Assembly: GCA_038380795.1 (NCBI GenBank)
Contig: CM076259.1
Span: 62,019,938 to 62,083,937, forward strand
Origin: Pyrocephalus nanus
Taxonomy: Eukaryota; Chordata; Aves; Passeriformes; Tyrannidae
Length of the DNA: 64,000 nucleotides
Direction of reading: 5' to 3'
Below, piece after piece: positions 37,798 to 50,530 of the stretch (its first letter is position 1; the number at the start of each line of letters is the position of its first letter). Below the pieces are notes generated by a model. That model was not told where the DNA came from. It worked only from the letters and a program-made list of their open reading frames with translations, and did not search any database. Made by a program: the position numbers and the translations under genes.

Positions 37798-39765
37798 AAG
37801 GAAAACTCCCAGAGGAGAATTTAGAGGTTTGACATGATGTCTGACATGGACATGGCACAGGAAATGAAATCTTTCAGTGGAAAGGTGAAACTTTCTACTG
37901 CCATGTGTAGGACCTCAAGCCAGAAGTAGTCCTGGTGTTCTGCCTTTTGACTTGGCAGGGTGTGCCCGCAGTCTCTGAAGAACAGTGAGTGGCATGCATA
38001 CTATTACCCTTGAGCTGAGCTGCACACTGGGATTTCAGTGATGGTCTGTATGGCAATCCCAAGTGGATGACAGAAGTTTTCACTGGGAGAGCAGGCTGTG
38101 TGCAGGAGTGCAGAGAGGATGGGAAACACAGCCTTGCAACAAGGAGAAGTCTGATGGCTCATAAGGGGGGTTCCTTGCTGGTGGCCACATCTTCATTGTG
38201 TGAGGTACTCCACTGTAGCCTCCTCCAGCTAGTATCCATGTCCTGCCCACTTCCAACCCTAAGGCCCTGCAGTTGACCTGGGATGATCTCCACTGTGAGC
38301 AAATATGTTTCTCTCCCCTCCTCTGCCCCACCACCAGTGACCTTAAATAAGTTTGCACTACTGAGCACTGTGGTGGGACCAACTCTAGCATTTCACTGTA
38401 TTACACAGAGCAGGCATGCCCTTGCATGGGACTACATCATATTCCCCTCTAGAGGACCTCACTAGGTGTGAAAAATCAAAATGTGACTATTTTCAGCTGC
38501 AAATGATAGTTTTAGTTTGTGGCATAGCATATTGGTGCTGCCTGGGAATTATGGTGTTGTTAAAGACAGTGTTGAAGGTATGATGTCTCACTTTTCCATT
38601 AGGGGTCAGACAACCCTGCCATGCCACAGCTCTCAGGGTGCCTTGGTATCTCCCTACATAGGTCACCTTACACTGGGAAGAGGTAGCTTGAAATAGGTTA
38701 GTCCAACTCAGAGAGGATAATATTCAATATTTGAGCTGTATTTGAACCTAACCCAGTAAAATGCTTTGGGGTTTTAAGGATTTTTTTTTTTTTTATGAAA
38801 AGTTGAAATTTAGTCTGGGAAACAATTGCTTTTAGAAGATAAATAGAACTGAACAACCACAACTAAAAATTCCATTTCCTGCTGAAAAAGTATCTGACAA
38901 GAATTGCACTTAATCCTGTTGACAAAAAAAGAAGACATATGAAAGCAAAAAAAAAAAAACAACCCAAAACCCAGCTTGCACAAAGAGACTGGGTAGTACT
39001 GGTTTGTTTATCATATACAATGGTTGCATCAATCTCAGATTTCCATTCTCTGACCCATCTTTGCAAGAGGCAGAGCTGCCTGCTTTAGAAATTGCTACCG
39101 TTGCTTACATCAGTTTTAGATGAGAAGAGATGGCCTTTGAAAAGTGACATTCATTTTTTCTGCCACCCCTTTTCTAAGTTCGATGAGCTATTTCTTCATC
39201 TTTTTTTATTCCTTTTAAATGTGGCATTGCTCCACAGATGCTGTGCACATAACAGTGTCCCTGAGTCTGATCTGCCCCATGCTCCTTTTGTTATCATGTG
39301 CCAAACTATATGGTTGCTAGTTGCCACAGGAAGCTTGAGGATGATAAATGACTTGCATGTACACACTGTTCCCATGGACACGAACTGGCATAGCCAAAAT
39401 ATTTCCCATTTCATCCTTTTCGCACTGTCTTGCCAAATGTTCTGGGATGTAAGATGAAGTCTGTCCACCTTGTTCTCACCTCCAGCGCTGCTGCTAAGTT
39501 GTGTAAGACCCTCTGTAGAGGTACCTGTACAAGCTGAGAGGTTGGTAGACATGGATTTTTGGAACAGCCTTTTCAATTCTGATTCAGTTTTATGGGTTAA
39601 GGGTTAAGGCAACACTAGGAACCTATTTTGAAACGTGGCTTGAGATGATAAGCAGGTATCTTTACATGAGAGACAGGCTTGTGCCAGTGTGACTTCATGC
39701 ACAGTATGAGTGTTTCAGGGCAGTGCTCTGCTGTGAAGATGTGGGATTCCCCTTGACAACAGGTA

Positions 39766-39811
39766 GGGTCCAAATCTGAGGTCACTTTGAAGTCAGTGGA
39801 GGGAAATTGGT
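39766..39811 (-). mobile_element. Possible ancient sauropsid repeat fragment
   Basis: The reverse complement reads CCACTGACTTCAAAG, then CCTCAGATTTGGACCC. It resembles an old interspersed motif, TGACTTCAATGGGAGCAGG followed by ATTTGGCCC, common in turtle and crocodile DNA. Only about 45 bp are recognisable. Confidence 0.3.
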
Positions 39812-41229
39812 TCTTCTGAGTCAGTTTCTCTCATCCTGCAGTAGCTCTCTAAGGTGTTATTTTAGTAGTATCTCAGTGCCTTGTCTTGAGTAAAAAAAGT
39901 GCTTTTTCCTTCAAAGCAGCTAACTCCTCCACTGACTGCTGTCATCCTGGAGTCCCTCTCACCACTAGGCTGGAGGATTGGCATGCCGGAACTAATTAAT
40001 TAGGGTGCCTGCTTTAAAAGAGAGCTAATCCACATGATTTCACCTAGGTACAGGTTAAAAAGTGACAAATTACTCCCCTTTTCCAAAACAACTGACTACA
40101 TCGCCAATTTCAAATGTTCCCTTTTGGGTCTGCTTTAATTTCTGCTTCAGTTTATGTGAGCATTTCCAACCCTCTGAAAGGCACTGGGTGCTGAACACCA
40201 GGTAGTTGGTGGGACTGCGTGGGCAGTGAGCTGGAACACTTCCCACACCCGTGTCCCATTGTGTGCACCAGATCAGTGAGCTGCTTTGAAGCCCTTGCAC
40301 TAAAGATTAATTGGAATAGCAAATATCTTAATTTGCTTTTTGAAATACAGTTGCTATCCATTAAATTCTGTCCCAGGCTGTACATTACGTGATACTGAAT
40401 GAGAGAGGTGTTACACATCTGCTTGGACAGTCACTTTGGAGATCACTGAAGTGACCTTAAGACTGTGAATGAGACAGGAGAGTGTGTATGGTTTTCTCGA
40501 TGCAGAATCAACACCTTGGTCTACTCAATACTGGTCCTCAAAGCAGATCAGTGCATAGGTTTGAGTGATGTTTGTTTTCCTCTTCCATACTGTGGCCAGT
40601 GAATGGATGTCATGGCAGGTGTTGGCTGCAGAGTGTTGTCTGTGAATGGGTAAAGCAGGTCTATGGCTGGCTGGGAAAAGGCAGAGCTGCCTCTGGGCTT
40701 GCTCTGGATTGCTTTGTGCTTGTTGGAGGTCTCTGATCCTGCATCTGTTTCCCACACCTGACCCTCACTGGGACCCTCTTCGCAGAGCTTCTGGCCATAC
40801 GCACCTACTCTGCAGAATCTGTTATCAGACATAACTTTAGAGTTGAGACTTATATAGCTTGTGGCTTAAACCATATGGTCATTCTTTCATGTAGTATTTC
40901 TGCTTGCTTATTTTTCGTTTTCCCACACCCACTCCATTTATTGTTGGCTTCTTTCCCAGCACCTTTCCTCCAGAGAGGGAGTTACATAAATAGATCTCTG
41001 AAGGCTTTAGAAGGCAGATGCTGATGGATAGATCTTCCCAGATAGACTGCAAAGCAGTGTGAAATGCACATCACCTAGGTACCTACAGACACGGGAGCTG
41101 CAAACCATGGTCCCCTGTGGCTGAGGATCTTGATCAAGGCGACAGTGCCATCGTGTCGACAGTGCAAACACAGGACCAGTGGCAAACTCTGGGTTTCAGA
41201 TGCTGCATCTTATTAAATGGTGTCCTGCT

Positions 41230-41480
41230 TTGAGTGATTAGTCTGTCTGCAATCACTGGGAATGAATGTAGGGCTCTAGGGGAATTAGGAATAATTGAAG
41301 AAATTAAAATCTGCATAATGTTTGCATTTTCCTCTTCATATGCCTTTTATAATGATTTAATGTTTATGTACCCAGTATCTGGAAACATGTGGTTGATTTG
41401 TTTTCTTCAGTTAATTTGCTACTGAAATATTTAATTACATTTAAGACTAAACACACAAATACATTTGCTTTGTATGGTTC
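41230..41480. promoter_or_regulatory. AT-rich block, possible conserved noncoding element
   Basis: Contains GAGTGATTAGTCTG, GGAATTAGGAATAATTG, octamer-like TGTTTGCATTTTC and ATATTTAATTACATTTAAG. There are no repeats and no coding signal. Confidence 0.25.
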
Positions 41481-43458
41481 ATTAAAACTTAGTAGTTGCA
41501 CTGCAGCAGTCCTGTCTTGATTCCTCACACACCCAGGACTACCCTTGGTTTTAATACAGCCTGTGGTCAGAATGATTACTGTGCCATCTCCATAGGGTTA
41601 GCAGCTGGGTTTTAGTGAGGCTTTATAATTAAATGTGTTTTAATCAGAGCTAATAAAACTAAAATCAAGGTGTGGGTCCCTCTAGAGGAAAACTGTGAAA
41701 AGATCATATCTCTGCAGCTAAATTCTTGTGGAAACAGTCATGTTATTTGGAAAGGGAGAGGGTGAAGATAATAATTTGAGGTTTTGAGGTAATTTGTGTG
41801 GCTTGCTGGAGAAGGTAGAAGGAGGAGGCACCCCGAAGATACATCATTGCCCTAGAAGTTGGAGGGCTGAGCCATGAGTGCCAGGTCTCTGCTCAGGGAG
41901 GGCCAGATGACCCAGGGTGGAATGGGGGACTTGGTGCCACATGAAGGAAAGACATCTGATCTTTGGCTGGATGGTGTGAGAGGAAAGTGCAGCAGGAAGG
42001 GTAGTTATTTGGCTCAGGCATGTGTAAATGGGCAAGATAAACTAATATGGCTGGTTTGGATCCCACACCCTGAAGGTCCCACATCAGCATCTGATGTCTC
42101 CAGCTATTCCATCCTCTTCTCAGTAGGACAACCCTATAACAGGAGTTCCTGGATCCGAAAACTACCACCGAGCTGCTCTGCTGCCCTGTGAGCTGCGCCC
42201 ACGGTCCTGCTCCTGGCAGGGAAGACAGCTTATTTCCAAGTTCTTATCATTACAGCCATGGGCAGTTAATTACAAGAAATGGCCCTTAATCAAATTCCAG
42301 ATGTGGACGTTTCCAAATTGGAAGAGGTCTGCATCTGGCTTGAACCTTCCAGGCCACGTTTTGCTTGCTACAAAGCAGGGCACCAGTTTCCTCAGAGCCA
42401 TTGTAAGGACTGTACTTCCACGGTGCAGGGGAAAGAGCCCTGAGCAACTGGAATCCAAGCTACACTCCAGAGCTCCCAAAGGGCACAGGGAACTTGCAAA
42501 AGAGGGAAAATGTCTCTGAAGAATGGAGCAAGCCACACTGAGCTAGGCCAAAGCAATACCTCTTCTCTGTTTCCTTTCCCTGGAGACCTAAGAACAAACT
42601 GTTGATGTTCTTGTGCTGCAGTCAATGGGTCATGAACGCCGCCCACAACGGGAACAGTGCTGAGGGTCTGGTAATAGCAGTATGATGCTGGTGAGGGAGA
42701 AATACAGGGCTTTGGACTTCAGCTATGAAATGCCCCAGTGCACCTTGAAGACATGGGGAAAGAAAAGCCAAATTATCTGTGTATGGCCTTTGCTGAGAGA
42801 TTGGGATATTTCACCCATTTGGGAAGGGAGCTGCACCAGCAGTAAAGCCTCTGTTCATGCTTCGAAGTAGATGCCTAAGTGCACAAGAAACCCTCCGGGG
42901 TGTGCATCCTTCCTTCCTGTCTTCATGGTGCAGTCTGGAGTTGTGCCATATTCATTTGGCTAAGGGAATGGCTCCATGTGCAAAGAGGAAAGTTCCCCAG
43001 GGAACCCACTGCATAAACCACTGTCTGGGAGATAAGACTGGACCTCAAAGAAGAAATTGATCTTCTCAGACTGTATTATGTCTACATGTCTGAGAGCAGA
43101 CAAGCATTGAGACCAGGAAAAGCTGTGTGCAGGAGGTTTTCATCAGGCAGAGAATTCCGTGGGCAGATAGAGCAAGTTGGCTAACAAGATAAAGGCGCAA
43201 GAGAATGAGGAACTAGAGAAACACAGTAAGAGAGGATAGGAGGCATGAAGCTGGATCAGGCTGCTGAGACAGAGGGGATTTCTGATACAGAAATGGTGGT
43301 GCTAAGCATCCCAAGAGAAAACTTCCAGACAACACTCACTCTGTGGAATAAAAGGTGGGTTGGGTGCCAGCATGCCACACATAAAAATGTATTACTCTTC
43401 AGAAAAATGTGCCCTCCAAGGGACTGATTAGAACTTTAATCTCTCCTGTGCACAGATT

Positions 43459-43475
43459 AAAAAAAAAAAAAAAAA
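43459..43475. repeat. Poly(A) run, 17 nt
   Basis: Uninterrupted A17. No AATAAA or recognised retrogene sequence lies just before it. Confidence 0.95.
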
Positions 43476-44999
43476 GTTAAAATTACTCCAACTGATCATG
43501 GACACCTACTTCAAAGTCTATTCCTTTTGTATATGGAAGTGGTACACTTCCCGTGTAACAAAGGGAAAACTTGTGTACCACTGGCCTTTAAGTAGTTAAA
43601 ATTAAAGACAATTTTGTTGTAACTTACTAAATTCTCTCTCTTTATGGTTCGCCGTTCCAGCACCTTCTGTGTGTAAAAATTGCTCTGCTTAATACATTGT
43701 GGGATCACATCTTCCATTTTTCAAGACCCCTCTCTATTGCCCTTGGCTATAAAAACACTCATCCCTCTTCACATCTCACTTACCACAAACGCACTTTTCA
43801 AAACCAGTGGTCCAAGAAACATCTTGAAATTGTAAAATAAGATTGCAAGGCTTTTTAAATTTAATTTTTTACTTCCTTTTATGCCATCTACTGTTTCAAG
43901 GTGAATTGGCTTTTTAACGGCAGAACTTTGCCACTTCCAGGTGGTGACCTTAGTGACACTCGTCTAATGCATGATTCTGTATATGCCGATGCAGTGTTTC
44001 ATCAACATATTTGAATCTGCTTCAGCCTCTTATTTTCTTTGGCTGTATAGGACCAGGATTTTAAAAATCAAGTTACCTTCCAATAGTAACATGTAGAGGC
44101 TCCAAGGATAGTCATGGAGGAGGATCATATTCAGGGAGATGTTCTGCTTTCTTACTGTCTGTCTTTTGAGTTCTTGCCACTCTTAAGTCATCAAGAATCT
44201 GTTTTCTGGACTTGATTTTTGCCATTGGCATGTAGGCAGTGAGGTGAGGGCTAAAAGGAGTGTCTTTTTTTTTCCCTGCCATAACTCACCTGAGGTTCAG
44301 GGAGGAGTGAATCAAGGAACAAGCTCAGTTTTCATTGAGCTGGACATAACTGCACGTCAGTGGAAAGAACTGTGTTATCTAATAGCAGGAGAAGAGCCCC
44401 TGGGAACCCTCACAGTAACAGGGGCCTGGTAGGAAAGCTTGAGTCACTCGGTCCCTTCTCTTTCTGCTGTTGTCACCACATCATACGGACCTTTCACACA
44501 CCGATCACATTCCATCGTAAAAGTAGATAGTGGTTTTGCCCCTGTAACTTGTATTATGTAGCTGTTTAAAAGCTTTGGTTCTGACAGTGGGGGGAATACA
44601 AGTTCCATTGTGCTAACACTGGAGAGGGTTTTTTAAAGGAAAATTCCCACATGCCATAACTGGATGGCTACAGCCATAAGATTTATGGCCTATTCAACAA
44701 CACCATGCACATAAGCAGGGTAGGTGATGTATCAACACCACAACATCCAAATTGATCTGGAAAACAGGGTTAAATTACATTTTATGGATGGCATGGATGA
44801 AATTGTGCCCCTCAAAACTACTTTCAGGCTTGAAGACATGTAATCTGACTTAAGTTACTGAGGCATGACTAAGTTTTGGTCATGCTAGAAATGTTCCACT
44901 GTTTGGTAACCACATCAGAGAAAAGTAGAGCTCTGAAGGCCCTGGCGGGTTGGATCCCACATGTGAAGGCAGCCACTGAACAGAGCCTGAATGCAGTCA

Positions 45000-45270
45000 G
45001 TTAGACTATTTTTAATGCTATTCCACCCATTAGCATGAACAAGACCTTAATTGCAACACTCTGATTCTTGACATATTTTGTTGTTCCTACAGGCTCTGTT
45101 ATTAAAGATGTGAAAGCAAATTGCCCTGCTTTGCTCTATGAGGTGTTTGCAGTGTGACAGGTATGACCTATGTGTTGCACACATTGTTTCTCACTGTGTT
45201 CTGGGGCTAAAATAGTGTAAATAAATTTATTTAAATGATCACATTTAAGGCAGTTACATTTGATGAGAAT
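45000..45270. promoter_or_regulatory. AT-rich block, possible conserved noncoding element
   Basis: Includes CATTAGCATGAAC, CCTTAATTGCAACAC and GTAAATAAATTTATTTAAAT. An acceptor-like GTTGTTCCTACAG at about 45091 has no supported exon after it. Confidence 0.2.
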
Positions 45271-46511
45271 TGCTGCAGGAAATTTTGCAAAGCAGAGAAG
45301 AGCATAGAGCTGAACATAAGAAATAAAGTGGTGTCCCCAAAAAACCTGGGAAGATGAGTTGCCAGGATGGTTTCCTCCAGTACAAATGCCACATTGACAC
45401 TATTAAAGGGATTGCAAAACCAAATAAGAACTGCTTATTTAGATATAGATTGCATTGGAATGAATATTAAAACTTTGTGCTGGTGAGGGAGGAGATAGGG
45501 TGAGATAATGGTTGTAACACGATTTCCTACATTGGCAGCAAGTCAACCACAAACATAAGATTTGTTCTGAGTAACATTCATTATTAACTTTCCCCAGAAA
45601 TAATGTGAGAATTCCTCCATAACCAGAGAATAGGCACAGCGCATCATTAACGGTGATGTCAGCCAAAAACCCAAGCAGTTTTACAGCCTGATATTTAAAG
45701 CAAATGGGTAACAGACTGAAACTCCCAGTATGCCTGTTGAAAAGAGCAAATTATTTACTCCTTAGGTAGTTTTAAAATGTAAGCAGATATGCCAGAATAC
45801 AAGATAAATTTACAAAGAAAATAGAGCACACTGCATTTAGATCAGAGGCTGGTGTTGCACCCACTTACCAGGGGGTATGCCTCAGAACTGAAACTTGGAT
45901 GCAAATATTGTGTTTAAAATTCTTGGTGCGCTCACTATTTTTTGTCTTCTCTTCTCCCTGCACATGTAGCTTTTGTCACCCTTCTTGCTGTGGTTGCTCT
46001 CTCAAAGAGGCAAGGCTGACACCATGCTGTTCCCAGAATAGGTATCTGAGTGTAAACTGAGTTAACATTTATTTTCCACTACATGGTGATACTTGGATAT
46101 TCAGTACTCTAGACAAGGGCTATCAGTGACTTGAGTGCTTTGGGAGCAAAAGAAGGGTCTTGGCTGTTCATCTCCTTAGAGGTAGAGTACTGCTTTAGGA
46201 TAATGAGAGCCCCTTCTATCCCTTGCCCTTGCAAGCACAGTGTTTCGTTGAACTCCTGATGGCCTTTTTTTCTTTTCCACTGGCTTACAGGCTCAGAGAC
46301 AAGCAAGTGCATGGGTGCTATCCATTGTAAGCAGCACCCTTTACAACCCCCTCAAATTCTACCTTTTTGTTCTGTGGGGGATGGTGCTGTTGGTGCTATG
46401 TGCCTTCCTGAAGCACTAAGGTGTGATCCCTGGCACCAGTAGCACCTGTGCCTCTCTCTAGGAGTGCAGTGCAGTGGCCACATGTGCCTGCTGTGGCTCT
46501 GAGAGCTCACA

Positions 46512-46533
46512 GCACCACTGGGCCCAGTGGTGC
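46512..46533. repeat. 22-bp perfect palindrome
   Basis: The left arm GCACCACTGGG is followed without a spacer by its exact reverse complement CCCAGTGGTGC. A second GCCCAGTGG follows at 46532-46540. The palindrome could form a cruciform or bind a dimeric factor; no known site is assigned. Confidence 0.95.
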
Positions 46534-47563
46534 CCAGTGGAGGATGCTTGTTACCCCAACAGGACTGAGGGGGACCCTGGGAGAAGAGGGACTGAAAAAC
46601 TGGGAAATAGGCCTTCCCAGAGGCATCAAAAGCAGCACCAAGGGCTGGCAGTCAGACCGTACAGGAAGGTGGGTGTTCCAGCTTGCACACTAGCAGGTGA
46701 GCAGTCTCTTGGGAAGAGGTTTGGTTTGCCTGGTGCAATGCGCTACTTACAATGAGTTATTTTCTGGCTCTTGCTGTAATTGGGCACCCAGGACAGAAAT
46801 TCCTTTGCTTTTCAGGAGGGGGTAGAGGCACATGTGCACTCACACCTACCCACTCACCTCATGAAAGAGCAAAATATGCATTTTTCTCTCCCTGGCTCTC
46901 ACTCCTTCCTATATCTTCCCTGCTTTGCTCTGCACACCTCTTTCAAACTGCCTCCATCTTTAATTGTCTCTAATGGTTGTAAAAGACCCATATGATTTAT
47001 GGGCTTGCTATCTCCCCAAGGCTTCAGCAGGTTCTTGACAGTAAATGGAGTGGCCATGATGTCTGTCATTTTTGGCTGCAGAGATATGCCAGTCAGATTT
47101 TTTCTTTTGCCAAGAAAGGCAGGATATGGTGTAGATACAGGATGGTGGACTTTATTTTCCCAGCACATGAACAGTGTTATACATGGCAGAGAGCAGGCTA
47201 TTTAACAGGATATTACTTTATGTCTCTCTTCAAACTTCATAGCATTAAAAAAAAATTCTTAAAAAAGAAAAGAGACATTTTTTAGTGTGGGAGGAAGCAG
47301 GAGTGAATGGCCTCTTTCTGATGTTGAAAAATATATAGACAAAAGATTCTCAAATGTGATGGGTTGATGATTTAAGGGCTTACCCACACCCAAGATCCCA
47401 TCATGACACTCTTTGAATAAATGAAATTTTTCATCCATTCTGAAAGCCTTCACATTTGAACATGCAAAATGAGTAATTCAGAAACAGTATTTGAAACAGA
47501 TTGTGTTAGCTAGCATACTCTTGCCCTCCAGTTCTGCAGGATTTTATTTTGGAAAATTTCTGC

Positions 47564-47621
47564 TATACATATATATATATATGTATATATATGTATATAT
47601 ATGTGTGTGTGTGTTTGTGTA
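47564..47621. repeat. Compound TA/TATATG/TG microsatellite
   Basis: A (TA)n tract is followed by repeated ATATATGTATAT units and then a (TG)n tract of about six units ending GTTTGTGT. It is probably length-polymorphic. Confidence 0.93.
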
Positions 47622-48351
47622 ATTTGCTAATTTGCAAGCAATTACCACAGTTGTCTCGTTACTAAATTTACTTGTATATTTTCTGACACCCCCTTGTGTT
47701 ACTGAACTGATCCTTAGTCTTAGGTCCAGACTCCCTGTAAAGCCTCTGTTTGTGTAAGTTAATGAAACGAGAATGTGGCAAAGACAAGTGTCTTTGCTTT
47801 CCCTAAAACTTCAGTGTGGTTATGGTCCTGACCCCTGCAGCTCCCTCCCTTAAACCTTTCCATTGTTCCTATTAGTTTTTGCAGGATCACCCAAAATAAG
47901 TTCATTGATATCACTATATCAACCTGCTTCATGAACTTTCCTTCATGACCCTTATTTTCCAGCATATCTCATTCACCCCTCTTGTCCAAGCTTTGAAAAC
48001 GACATTAAGTCCCACCTTTCCTGTACAGGCACCAAGTTTATGTTTTTTTAACTTCTCTGCATCCCAATGCACTGAAGACCAGTCTCAGAGCTGCACTGAC
48101 ACATTTCTGCAGCTAGGATGTCCTGTATCTTTGAACCAAGAAGCAAATGACAGATGAAACAATGCATCTAGTGTCTTGCTTAATAGAGAAGGTGCACATC
48201 TGCTTCTGGGCTCTGTTTGTCCCGGTCAAAAATCTCCTTGCCAACAGTGTTTGACCTCCAGTATCTCTGCATTTGAAAATGAGATTTTATTTTACTTTCT
48301 TGAATTTTAATTATTTGAAGCTTTCAATCTCCTCTGAGTGTTCAGATTTTT

Positions 48352-48371
48352 TTTTTGATTGTTTTTGATTG
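48352..48371. repeat. 10-bp tandem duplication TTTTTGATTG
   Basis: Two exact copies of TTTTTGATTG extend a T-rich run. Confidence 0.85.
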
Positions 48372-50339
48372 TTTCATTAACCTGACATAACTGCTGTTAT
48401 GCATTGGCATACTTCATGTACCTAAGTAAACTTGGCTATATGTGAAAAGTCCAGTCACTTTGGAGGGGGCCTGGCGGGAGATTATCCCTTTTATTGTGGT
48501 TTCCTGTAATGTAATACGACTGTGCATTAGAATGGTGTGGAACAATAAGCATGATTTTTCAAGCAGTCACTGCAGAGCAGAGCTACAGGGAGATGTTGTG
48601 GCCAGATGTCCACTGCACAGAGAGCAATGAATGACTTAATTTTTTTGTGTGTAAAGGACCTGATGATTACATTTAACAAAAATATGGAGTGTCAAGAGAC
48701 ACTTTGTGTCACTTTCTTTGCAATAGCTTGATGTCTTCAGGTGCTGGGCTGGAAGCAGAGCTATGTCAAGGGAATTGAGTCAGTGTAGGAGTTAGTGCTG
48801 ACTCTGTCTTCAAAAGGTGGGGGAGTTGCTGTTTTTAGCAAGTTTGGAGGCCTCAGTTGTTTTTATTCTTTTCTGCTTAGTCAGACAGAATGGCTCCATG
48901 CTCGCTCATCTTGTCTCAGCAAGCACAGATGCTTCTGCAGAAAGCCATTCGAAGGGATGTGCTTCCAAGCCTAGGTCAGGTCTCTCGCCTGCTTCTCCTT
49001 CTGTGCTTGTGTGTTTTTGGAGACAAAAGGGATGTGTTGGCAGAAGTGATCTAATGCTAGGGAGGCTTTTGCTGCCAACATTTTAGCATCATGAGAAGGC
49101 TGGCTTCTCATGATCCTGCCCTGAGATATGCTTCAGTCAAACACCCTGGACACAAACCTCAGAAAACAAAGAGAGAAGGGAAGATGCAGACATGAATGCA
49201 ACCTCCTCTAGATACACAAGTTCATTATGTGCTGTGTAGGGTCACCAACAATGAATTTGGCAATTTTTTGATACTTCTTAATGTGTCTGTGTCCACCACG
49301 GAGACCCACACCACCTGCCATGACTGTCCATAAATGTTCAATGGAGGTCCAAGAGTTAAAAAGCAAGAGTATCGCGTGTCAGGTCTGAGACATGACTGCA
49401 GAAGTGCAAAAGCTTGCAAAACAATTAGCTGAAATTTGACTGGCTTTCTCCCATGCTTGAAAGTCTCTAAGTTCCAGGAGTACTAAAACTGATCAAACTA
49501 AAAAAAACAAAGTGAAAATAAGAGAGTTTTTAATGGAAAGACTGGCAAATCCAGGGCTAAACTCTTTTCACCAGGAGATCATTTGATCTTTTCAATTTTC
49601 TCTGCCAAACTTTGTTAAACTATTTTGCTTATTAACTCTTTTTCAATTCCTTCCTTAACTGTGCCTGAAATTTTAATGTTAAACCACTAAATCCATTTTA
49701 CAACCAGAGATTAGAATGTCAAAGAGGACATATTTGTGAGTTTAAGCACTGACCCTTGAAAGATGAGACATGAAGCATATTTTCTTCCTTTGAGACTATA
49801 CCTTCTTCCTACGAGAGCCAGTGGGGGCAGGACTGAGCCTATGACTGGAAGTGCGAAGTCCCTCTGAGCAGAGGTACCAAAGACAAACTGCTGTAGCTAT
49901 TGTCCATGTTTGACCTGAAAGACCATGTTCTGGTGGTGACTCTGTAGTAGTGGCTGTGGTTGTTACATCACTGTGTTCCTAAATGTACGCCTTTAGTAGT
50001 GAAGAATGGGTTTTTATGAAGGACTAAATGCAAGTGGAAGGTTAAGGCACTGCCTATGATTTCCATGTATTTAAGGTGGTTATGTAGGGGTCTACAACAC
50101 TATTGAGAGCATAATCTGAAAGAAAACTGATGTGCTTGCAAGTAAGATTTCAAGATAAAAGTCATATTCAGAAAAGACAGTTTCTTGGGGAAAACCACCA
50201 AGCATTGGATGCAGATGGAGAATGAACATGTTAGAGCAAGCATGGGCTAAAGAGAAAATATAAGCAATCACTATTAGTCATTTAGAGGTACAGGAGAGAA
50301 GAGTTGTCACTTTGTGGGAAGCAAGCTACAGCTGCTACA

Positions 50340-50530
50340 TGGGTTATGTGGTTTAATTAACTTAAAATCTACTAAAAACCAGTAATTTCTGTTAAAGATG
50401 AGTAATTCCAGTAATTGACAAGCATTATGTCATAACATTTGCCTGGCTTTTGAGTAGCAATCAAGGTAATTTTAATCTTAACTGTTTACTTCTACTTCGC
50501 ACGTTACACATTAAATGTAGCAGCCTCTTC
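50340..50530. promoter_or_regulatory. AT-rich block, possible conserved noncoding element
   Basis: GGTTTAATTAACTTAAAA, CCAGTAATTTCTG, GAGTAATTCCAGTAATTGAC and CTTCGCACGTTACACATTAA: five or more TAAT cores and two CpGs within 190 bp. Confidence 0.25.

Larger units (their letters stand above)
33315..39765. other. Noncoding DNA right of the solo LTR, partly of unclear origin
   Basis: 33.9-35.3 kb is GC-richer than its flanks and might hold an old, unrecognised insertion. A minus-strand 73-codon frame (34007-34228) ends in a hydrophobic stretch but matches nothing I know. 35.3-39.8 kb is unique-looking, with poly(T) runs at 37782 and 38781 and frames up to 126 codons (39196-39576, minus) judged to be chance. 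Confidence 0.5.
39812..46511. other. Unique-looking noncoding DNA, no gene seen
   Basis: Frames reach only 105 codons (41874-42191) with antisense shadows. The AT-rich blocks at 41.3 and 45.1 kb and poly(A) at 43459 are listed separately. Confidence 0.6.

Noticed and set aside
45060..45180. Acceptor-like CCTACAG followed by a short open stretch and GACAGGTATGA donor-like site.
   Set aside because: No frame gives a recognisable peptide and the spacing alone is not convincing.
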